Under the pieces are notes generated by a model, which saw nothing but the letters and a program-made list of their open reading frames with translations, made no database searches and was not told where the DNA came from. The translations under genes and the position numbers were made by a program. 64,000 nt of DNA from Epiperipatus broadwayi (Eukaryota > Onychophora > Udeonychophora > Euonychophora > Peripatidae): assembly GCA_028023455.1 (NCBI GenBank), contig JAQFVV010006238.1, forward strand, positions 7,512,572 through 7,576,571, written 5' to 3'. Below, piece after piece: positions 55,571-64,000 of this stretch (position 1 is its first letter; each line of letters starts with the position of its first letter).

Positions 55571-56357
55571 AATATGAAGTCAGTTATTTTAATATTCCTT
55601 AGTAAAAATCACATTTTAAAAATATTTGTTATATATATAAAACAATATTCTTTAAATTGTTTATTGAAGGAAAAAAAAACCGACATTTTAAAATTTATAT
55701 TTAAAATTCTAAAGATTTATAATTAAAAGCAACCTGTGATAGGCATACATATTTAGAGAGAATAATTTTAAATCATTTAAAATCTATATTTAAAAAAAAT
55801 AACGTAATAACTTTGTTTGGATTAAAAATCTAAGAATAAAAAAATAACTAATTGATCTCCTGTTTTTTTAAAAAGGAAGAAATTGAAAAATCAAATCTTT
55901 TTAGAGTACCCTGTCAAGACTGATTTTATTCTTTAAAAGAAAGGACAGACTTTATTATTAAAATAGTGAAATTTATATATATTCAACAAAGAATGAACTG
56001 CATAAATAATTTTTAATAACTATTATTTTGACAAGTTAAAATATATGCTACAAATGCCAGTGTGCACATACATTTCTATGCACACATGCATATATGTTAA
56101 TTATGTGTTGTCAAAATTAATGTTATTTATTATTTTGATAAATTCAAATATGATAAAAATGAATTTCATTTATATAATTAATCAATTATAGTACCACATA
56201 TATGTGCACAGATTATAAATATATATATATATATCTTTATATGTGTGTTTAAGTAAAGCTATTAGAATATATATGTAAACCCATGTATTTGATATCATTT
56301 AAAAGTGACAATTAAACATGTTTATTTTGTAACAAGTCAAATATGTTCAGAAATTAC

Positions 56358-56464
56358 ATGAACACACCATATATATATATATATATATATATATATGGTG
56401 TGTTCATATATATATATATACTTATTGATATATATATATATATATATATATATATCAATAAGTA
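56358..56464. repeat. Two adjacent TA-core perfect palindromes
   Basis: ATGAACACACCAT, a TA core and ATGGTGTGTTCAT form the first (56358-56406). TACTTATTGATA, a TA core and TATCAATAAGTA form the second (56419-56464). Both have unique, perfectly matched arms outside the TA core, so they are not simple TA repeats, and both could extrude as cruciforms. Confidence 0.85.
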
Positions 56465-56469
56465 TTAAT

Positions 56470-59040
56470 CATCACATATGTAAAATTTAATTTTTTAAAT
56501 TTTATTATTAAATGCCAATTGAAATGTATTTATTGTAACACACACATCTGTGCAATTATATATACACATTTTATGTAAACCCTTTTGGAGGAATTGTAAA
56601 ACAATGGAATAACTTGAATTTTGTATTAATCAATAAATCAATCTAATAAATTCAATTTTTATATTAATCATGTAAATCACAATGTGATAGTTTTTATTGT
56701 ATGTTAATCAAAATCAGAAAGCTCATATGTGCATAGCCATATTTATTTATTTTTTAATTTATTAATAAACTTGTATTCAATTGTTAAAATTATTCCACTG
56801 ACTTAATCCTAAAAAGAGTTTAGAATGTTGTATGTTTGCATCATCTCTTGGTTACAATACAGTAATATAGCTTATATTCACTAAGCTAGATTCATGCATA
56901 ATAGTCTGATTATAAGAATAGAGGTATATATTTAGTGCTTAAGGGACATCCAGTATGACTGATATATCCTGACTGGTGTTAAGATTATATTTTTTAAAAC
57001 CCATGCACTACATTTTATTTAGTTTAGTGTATTAGAAATTAAGTTTATAGTTGGTTAGTATATTAATGGTACTAAGTGGCCAAAGCATTGATGATGATCA
57101 GCATGTTTTATTGACCCTGCATTATTGTTTTTAATTATTATGGATTCTGATGGATGAACACTTAAGTTGGTGCATCCTAATTATATTTAAATAATTGCCC
57201 CAAGCTGGTAATGGCTCAATAATTAGCCTGGTCTACATTAGACCCATTTCAAATCCAGTCACAATATTGATTGTTGATTTATTTTATTGTTGATCATTCA
57301 TGATGATTAATAGTTATTTTGAGTATTACTTACTATTATTTATTGATAATGCTGGTGGATTTATGGTTAAATGATAATCATAGTTGTCTAAGGACTTAAC
57401 TGGCTGACTCACAGAGATCTCAGGATCTCATGTTCTCTTTAATATATAAAATTAATTATATATTTTGTGATATTAAACATTACTTTAATATTATATCTTA
57501 AATATTATATATATTTTTGTAAATTTCATTATTATTTGAAACATTTATTCTTCACCCACCTTCCATTCTGATTCACCCATTCTGTTATAATATATATGTC
57601 TGGCTCATAAATATGCATATTTAAAATGCATATGATAAAATAATGCCTCTTTATTGGCCTGTAGTTTTGAGATTACATTTTAAAACAGAATTTTTAGATC
57701 TAGTGGAATCTTATTTGAGGTAGTTAGGAGGTCATGTGATATTTGAATATCAAAAACCATGAATTGAGCTTATAGCCCTACATATAACAAATCTATCTTT
57801 TTATTATTAAATTCAGAGAAACATATACTTAGACCTTTAAAACTTCATTCTGTTTCAGTACTATCGTATCAAACTTGAGTCAATTGCAGATAATAGATCA
57901 GTGCAATTAATAGCAATAACTGAGTAATGGAATAATGGTTTTAATTTGATCAATTGTACAAAACTATTGCTTTCAATCCATAGCTTTATTGTACAAACTC
58001 CCTATGTCTATCTGAGTAATTAACCATGTAATTATTTTATTTCATTTATCACTATATTTAATACTAAATCAAATGCAGACTCAATAAAAAGATGACTGTC
58101 TCCCTCCAAATTTCATGAAGTGACTTTTGTGAGTCAATATATTATACAAAATTTTTAAAGTGTTAGCAAGTCTGGATCATAAGTTTTGACATGTAACACT
58201 ATTGTATGGTTTGTACCTTTGTGAATCCTTTTCAATTTTCTCTCTGCCATCCAAAAATCTTAAAACCCACTATAAAACATTCTTTTGACTGTGATTTAAT
58301 TGCTATCATGAATTTAAATCTTTACAAAAATTTCAACAGCTGTTTTTCACAATTTTTTAAAAAATAATAGCAAGTTTATTAATAATTTTTATTAGTCATT
58401 CATTAGATTAGATATTATCCACTGAATAAATAATATTTCTGTAATGTAATTTATACTACAGAAATATTGCTTATTAATGTTAGTAAGTTGGTCCATCATG
58501 GATTTAGGCATCAAATGTAGTATTACATTTCATGCTATAACCCACAATCCAGATATATTAGCATTTCAAAGTTTTTGTGGTGAATAGGTAAACTATGTCA
58601 TTACATAAGGCATACATAGATTGATTCAGAGATGGTCATGAAAACATGTAGGTGTGAGAACTGTCCACTAGTTATATTTTTACTGGGACACACTTTATAC
58701 TTATTGCAGTAGTTTTGATTTAGCATAAACTCAAAAATAAACTTATTTTCCCAAAGTGTCAAAAATTAAGGAACTATATAAATGATAAATCAATGAATAT
58801 TTTATATTATATTTTATGCAAGGAGATATCATTTGTGTCATCAATTATCTGGCAAATGATAGTGTTAACCACTTGACCTAGAGGATCTTTTGTTATACTT
58901 AAGTGATTATTGTTTTTTTTTTTTCAAAAATTTATATCATTTATTTATAATAATTCAATTTATTCATTAATAGATAACTCAATGAAAGAATATTGTGTAA
59001 TGTTGAATTTGAATATGTTTGAGATTTGCTTATCTTTAAA
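56470..59040. other. AT-rich DNA, nothing recognised
   Basis: No repeat family, palindrome or coding frame recognised. Confidence 0.45.
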
Positions 59041-59047
59041 TTGCAAG

Positions 59048-59186
59048 TGTATGTTATGCACAGGCCTTCTGGCATCCATTGATTACTCTGGCTTACACTG
59101 AGAGACAATAAGTATAGAGAGTTTTGCCTGTTTTAATAACAACTAAGAGCAAGCATAAAAATGGTGATTATGTGATGTTTATTGGC
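59048..59186 (+). mobile_element. FB1 terminal fragment
   Basis: Begins in the arm at TTATGCACAGGCCTTCTGGC and ends with the complete terminus, GATTATGTGATGTTTATTGG, followed by a run of A. It is strongly 5' truncated. A target duplication is not clear (CTTTAAA on both sides is too short to trust). Confidence 0.75.
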
Positions 59187-59674
59187 TTTAAAAAAAAAAT
59201 TTTTTTTAATTCTCTCTTGACTAATATATAAATAAAGCAATGTTTAGCCTATAAATATTACCAAAGATATTGTTCTATTTTGATCTTTATGTCCTGGAAT
59301 CATGTGTCTTGAATACTGTTTTATGATATTTGACAATAAAAAGCACATCATACTAAACAGAAATAATAAATGATATAACACATAATTAGATTCCCTACCC
59401 AGAAATATCATAAATACAACTTGGTAGTCTCCAATTTTTTCCAGTTTTGTAATATCATAGCTAGACTTTTATTCGGATTAACATTACACAAAGTCTGAAA
59501 TAAAAAAAAATATTATAGATCAGTGGAACATTTATTTATAAGAATTATGTACTTTTTCTATTTGGTTCCATTTTTATTGGCAATGGATAAATTGCTCAAA
59601 TTAGGATGTCTTGTAATTACATCATAGGCTTGTTTATGTAAATTAAGCTTTTCTTAGGATTTATTTACATATAT

Positions 59675-59820
59675 ATAAGTAATATTTACTAAGGCTATAA
59701 CCTCAAGAATGTGCATGTAAAAATGTGATAGTAGGGACCCATACAGGTCTTAACCACAAGCTTACTACTATCACATTTTTATGCACACATTCTTGAGGTT
59801 ACATCCTTAGTGAATATTAT
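59675..59820. repeat. Hairpin with about 55-bp arms
   Basis: ACTAAGGCTATAACCTCAAG, continuing to GTAAAAATGTGATAGTAG, is mirrored by CTACTATCACATTTTTATGC and CTTGAGGTTACATCCTTAGT, around a unique spacer of about 30 bases. It is directly adjacent to FB8. Possibly another small foldback family. Confidence 0.75.
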
Positions 59821-59833
59821 TTATGTAATCAAT

Positions 59834-60340
59834 TAATATATATGTATGTGCTCTGCTCACAGATAATGAAACTATTAAATGTAAATAAAATTATTAAAAG
59901 TTACTGCCAAGCGCTTTCGGGACAGTTTATAGTCTCATATTCATGGCAACTTGTATTTGATTAAGAACTATAATGTTAATGCAAATTTATGAAAATTCAT
60001 ATGAAGATGTTACATAGACCATTTTTGAGACAGAGAAAAGCAGGCCTCTCTTCTATTGATTGCTGCTGGGTTGCTTACAATGTAGTAAGAGAGGCCTGCT
60101 TTTCTCTGTCTCGAAAATGGTCTATGTAACATCTTCATATGAATTTGCATAAATTTGCATTAACATTACAGTTCTTAATCAAATGCAAGTCACCATGAAT
60201 ATGGGACTATAAACTGTTCTAAAAGTGCTTGGTGGTAACTTTTAATAATTTTATTTACGTTTAATAGTTTCATTATCTGTGCATAGAGCACAAATATATA
60301 TATTAATTGATTTCAAATGCTAATGAAGTAAAGCCTTAAC
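59834..60340 (+). mobile_element. FB8 palindromic element with 15-bp target duplication
   Basis: TATTATGTAATCAAT at 59819-59833 is perfectly repeated at 60341-60355. Arms of about 210-230 bases (59834-60050 and 60090-60325) pair almost fully around a 40-base loop. Landmarks are GCAGAGC, AGATAATGAAACTATTAAAT, AGCGCTTTCGGGACAG and AAGCAGGCCTCTC. The right end extends beyond the left arm's start (to 60340), so it is the complete terminus. On the minus strand of the left arm and in the mirrored right arm a GGGAC/GTCCC stem precedes GAAAGCGC, comparable to the FB signature. Non-coding. Confidence 0.85.
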
Positions 60341-60379
60341 TATTATGTAATCAATGCACATTAAATAAATTTATAATTA

Positions 60380-60606
60380 TATATATATAAAAAATTCGAA
60401 CTCAGACTTTCAAGCTCTCTACATTAATCCAATCCATCTTATACAACTGATACTCATGACCACATATATGTGAAAAATGTAAATAACCTCCAATATTTTA
60501 ATCTCATACTCATGTTTTTTACATATATGTGGTTATAAGATATATATGTGGTGTATAAGATGGATTGAATAAATGTAGGGAATTTGAAAATATGAGTTCA
60601 AGTCCC
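60380..60606. repeat. Family G palindrome, internally deleted
   Basis: ATTCGAACTCAGACTTTCAA, AATCCATCTTATACA and CATGACCACATATATGTG on the left are mirrored by CATATATGTGGTTATAAG, GTATAAGATGGATTGAAT and GAGTTCAAGTCCC on the right. It corresponds to the outer arms of the 27.0-kb copy. TTATAATTA flanks both sides (60371-60379, 60607-60615), a weak candidate duplication in AT-rich DNA. Confidence 0.55.
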
Positions 60607-60663
60607 TTATAATTACATTAAGTTTAGTATAGACAATATACATATATTTAATCATATATATGT

Positions 60664-60890
60664 CAGAATGGAGTTGGGCTGGACATATTGCTAGAAGAGA
60701 TGATAATATATAGACAATTGAAAGTTAAATCAGATTCCAAGAGATTGTAAAAGACCCAGAAAGAGACTACATGTGAGATGGATGGATGAAATAAGAAAGT
60801 GTGCAGCGGTGATGTGGAAAAGAGAAGCTAAAGATTGGAAAAGATGGATTGAACTTGGAGAGACCTTCATCCTGCAGTAAATTGATAATG
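60664..60890 (+). pseudogene. RTE LINE 3' end, second copy
   Basis: A 5'-truncated fragment aligned with 2738-2965. It reads EWSWAGHIARRDDN, then after a frameshift CKRPRKRLHVRWMDEIRKCA, VMWKREAKDWKRWIELGETF and ends ILQ-stop at 60878-60880, followed by a TGATGGTGATG tail. It preserves the last codons and stop better than the 1.6-kb copy and so gives the family's true carboxy terminus. Confidence 0.8.
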
Positions 60891-62600
60891 GTTGATGGTG
60901 ATGTTGATTTGTATATGAATGTTATCACTAAAAAATCTCTAGATTGACATTTCATGCAGTAAAATCTAAATGCTAAATAAACTGAAATGTTAAAACAAAT
61001 ATATACAAACACATAAGGAATTTAATAATAAAAACATTATGATAAATATAAAATAATTAAATCTTAAATAAACATTAAAACTTACATTTTTTTATAAAAA
61101 TATATCAAATAATTAATCACTCAAAGGATCATATAAAGTGACACATTGAGCTTCAATAAAGTACTTTAAACTCTTAAGTTTGTTTCTTTACCACAGCTTT
61201 AAATCATTTAGTCTATCCTGTTTACAAGAGCAAAATAAATTGTTTTATTTATCATTTATGGCATCATATATAGTGGCATGCTATTTTTTTCAAAATATTT
61301 GAATGTATTTTACTCTACACTTACTAGTATCATTTGATTGTTAAATAATAATGGATGAAAGGCATTTGGATTGTTGTACATAAAGGAATTATAACATTAC
61401 CTTGACATACAGAAACACAAACTACCATATAACTGGATAATATAAATAAAACATGTGACTAATAGATTGTGTTCACATTCATGTTTTCTCTAAAATGTTG
61501 CAATAACATTCACTTAAATTTTGAAATGTTAACATATTTCACAAAACAATAAACCATTACACTGAAAAACAAAAGAGGTAATATGACTGGAGATGATCTG
61601 AAATTTTGCCAGAGTAATAAAAGGAAGTGATGGAGCAGAGAGCTAGATTAAACTTGGAGAGATTGATTGAAAAAGGTGATGATAAAGGTGCATTAATAAA
61701 ATAAGAGTAGGTGTTTACTCTAATTGTCATTTATAAGCTTGATCCCTGTGATTTTTTTAGATTGTAGAGTATTTCAATTCCCAGACCAGTTTCTAACATT
61801 TGCTTCTGATGCTTGAGATTTGAATTGGGAACTAATACAACTATATACAATTATTTGTTAATCATTGACTTCTCAAACTTACTGTAGATGACATTAGAGT
61901 AAAGAGTTGTGTTTACTTCATTGTACATTGCTCAACTACAAAAATAAGTGATTTGTTTTAATTAAGTGATTTTTTAGCACACATCAAAACTGATTCATGA
62001 ACAATTTATATTCACTGATACTCATAATACTGGAATAATAAGTAAGGTCAGATTAGTTTACACCTTTTTGCCATCTATAGTCTATTTTAATCAATTTTCT
62101 CCATCATTCTAAGAATGAGCTCAGGAATATCAACTCTAGCCATAGGTTTTGAAGTTGTTACCATTTCCCAATTTGCAATATATGTCCCAAGAAGGTAATT
62201 TGAATAGTGTGCCTCTTGATAATATTACTAACAATGTGATTTAATTTTTAATAGTGGCCAATTTTTAGCTATGAATGCCATTTAAAAATCAATAATCAAT
62301 TTGAATTCATGAATGTGGATGCTAATATTATTTACTTCTTGTAGATACCATTTTAAAATCAGTACTTATTTTAAGTTCATGAAAATGTTTTATATAGTTG
62401 AATACAGTTTGATAATATGCTATGGGATAATATTAACAATGATTATCTTTTAGCCATGAATATTGTTTTAAAGTCAGTATAGATAGTAATATTATTTATC
62501 TATTGTGGATATGATTTTAAAATCAGTATCCAATTTATGTTCATAAAAGAGTGAAGATAATTTGTGTAATTTGCCTTGTGAGAATATTACTAATAATTTG
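60891..62600. other. AT-rich DNA, nothing firm recognised
   Basis: Around 61600-61690 the wording AGATTAAACTTGGAGAGATT and GGTGATGATAAAGG recalls RTE 3' ends but is too degraded to call. Confidence 0.4.
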
Positions 62601-62612
62601 CTATGGAATCAT

Positions 62613-62988
62613 CAAACATCATATGATCACCATTCTTTATGATTACACAAACTGTTTTTCATAGAAGCAAAACTCTCCATACAGTAGCACCACTCAATGC
62701 AAGCCAGAGTAATCAATGAATGCAGGAGGGTTTGTGCATAAAATTCCTATCTAGTGCTTACTCATCCAATATCCCAAACTAGTTTCTACATTGTGGCTTT
62801 CATCAGTGAGAAGCCTTGGATCTGAGAGCACTGATGAAAGCCATCACACACTAGAAACTAGTCTGGTATGTTGGATGAGTAGGCACTAGTTAGGGATTTT
62901 ATGCACAAACCTTCCTGCACCCATTGATTATTCTGTCTTACACTGAGTGGTGCCACTGTATGGAGAGTTTTGGTTCTGTGAAAGTATT
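62613..62988 (-). mobile_element. FB1 copy with about 12-bp target duplication
   Basis: CTATGGAATCAT at 62601-62612 recurs as CTATGGAATAAT at 62989-63000. The left end is the complete terminus (CAAACATCATATGATCACC), and the right end stops shortly after GGAGAGTTTTGG. Both arms carry the CTGATGAAAGCC signature (minus strand about 62785-62811, plus strand 62830-62856), with decayed stems. The hairpin centre is near 62822. Confidence 0.8.
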
Positions 62989-63470
62989 CTATGGAATAAT
63001 ATTAAAAGTGAACAATTGTTAAATCTGGACATTATATTAAAACCATTACTCAATTTAAGTTTTCAAAAATGCTTTAATTTAAAGCAGGTGTCTGGAACAT
63101 TTTTGAGACAGAGAGCCATTTTGGCAAAAAAATGTAGAAAAATTAAACATTAGGGAATTGCAACTTGAAATCAATTTCTGTATTATTTATAAATTTTATA
63201 GCATTAACTATGCACATACAAGGTTTAAACAATCCAAAATAAAAGAGTTGCATTTTATTCACCAAAGAACCACATGTCTCTAGTTCTGCCAATTCCCTAC
63301 CCCTAATTTAGAGTGATTTGTCTTGACAATATGGCACTGTATAATCTTAATAATGTTAAACTCAAACATGTGAATGTCAATTTAAAATAAGTATAGACAC
63401 TAATGTTATTTACCTACTATTTACGCCATTGTGAAATCAATATCCAATATAAGTTCTTAAAAATGCTTTT

Positions 63471-63880
63471 ATTTAGATTATATGAGCACAGACTTTTCAT
63501 GACTCACCATTCTCCACTTTATCTAACACTGATACACTCAAACACATATATGCTGAAAAGATAAATAATCACCAATATACGTATTTCATGCTAAACCAGC
63601 AATCATCAGTTGGTCCAGATTATCATCTCCCACACATATATACTATAAGTGCTCAGATATATATTAAGATAGACAATCTTTATACTTTAATGGACAGGCT
63701 TCAATCTACTACACACTCCAACTCTTCAACCATCCATCCAATTGAAAATCTGATGATGGAATGCTGAAAGGCCACCCTGAGGCCAAGATTCCTGTCACAC
63801 CCATGTTGACCTAAAGTCAATCTGAACCCCACATGTACAGGACATAATCCATTTAATACATATGCAAGGATGGGCAGACA
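63471..63880 (+). repeat. Family G single arm, long copy
   Basis: Starts TATATGAGCACAGACTTTTC and runs through CCAGCAATCATCAGTTGGTC, ATTAAGATAGAC, ACTCTTCAACCATCCATCC and GGCCACCCTGAGGCC to CATGTTGACCTAAAGTCAAT. It shares the 3' extension with the 33.5-kb copy. Confidence 0.75.
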
Positions 63881-63935
63881 TCTCTACAATGTCTCAAATA
63901 CAGGCTTATTATATACCTGTGTTTATATATGTAAT

Positions 63936-64000
63936 ATATAGGGTATATGAGCACAGACTTTTCACGACCCACCACTCTCCACTCTATCTAATAACACTGA
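63936..64000 (+). repeat. Family G copy cut by window end
   Basis: GGGTATATGAGCACAGACTT through CCACCACTCTCCACTCTATC repeats the start of the 63.47-kb copy in the same orientation, about 469 bases downstream, suggesting a head-to-tail arrangement. Confidence 0.7.

Overview
This window is AT-rich, intron- or intergene-type nuclear DNA from an animal. Signs are tRNA-derived SINEs with perfect target-site duplications, decayed non-LTR retrotransposons, hundreds of bases of (GATA)n and (TA)n, and very low gene density. The mix of tRNA SINEs, RTE-type LINEs, a Penelope-like fragment and abundant palindromic repeats fits a large mollusc genome; a cephalopod such as an octopus is my best guess, but this is inference. 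No host gene is convincingly present. There is no bacterial-type operon, tRNA or rRNA gene, or CRISPR array.

Layout. 1-388: 3' part of a hAT-like MITE. 1.6-3.0 kb: dead RTE reverse transcriptase. 4.9-5.6 kb: a full palindromic element (called FB1 here). 5.9-8.1 kb: two SINEs. 10.25-10.77 kb: (GATA)n with a (CAGA)n core. 11.7-14.9 kb: three palindromic insertions (FB6, FB1, FB5), the last interrupting a tandem duplication. 15.9-16.75 kb: a CpG-bearing stretch with a possible two-exon small gene. 17.3-23.2 kb: a TA-flanked MITE, a LINE 3' end with an intact 176-residue reading frame, three terminal-inverted-repeat elements and a SINE. 24.5-26.1 kb: RTE endonuclease remnant on the minus strand beside a second (GATA)n block. 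26.7-33.9 kb: dense palindromic repeats, including one nested inside another (27.0-29.1 kb). 35-37.2 kb: more palindromes. 41-43 kb: a LINE relic hit twice by FB1. 43.6-47.5 kb: FB4, a candidate CRE/octamer promoter, a Penelope-like RT relic, FB1 and a SINE. 47.6-58.9 kb: mostly featureless AT-rich DNA. 59-64 kb: FB1 pieces, a 0.5-kb palindrome (FB8), an RTE 3' end and repeat family G.

The main discovery is a group of palindromic repeat families (FB1 to FB8). Thirteen copies have flanking duplications of 10-15 bp whose length differs from copy to copy. Several have one complete end and one ragged end. In most families, at least one arm carries a CTGAWGAA - short stem-loop - GAAAC signature resembling a hammerhead-ribozyme core. 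Together this points to RNA-mediated (LINE- or Penelope-assisted) spread of foldback elements, not cut-and-paste transposition. FB labels are mine and do not refer to a database.
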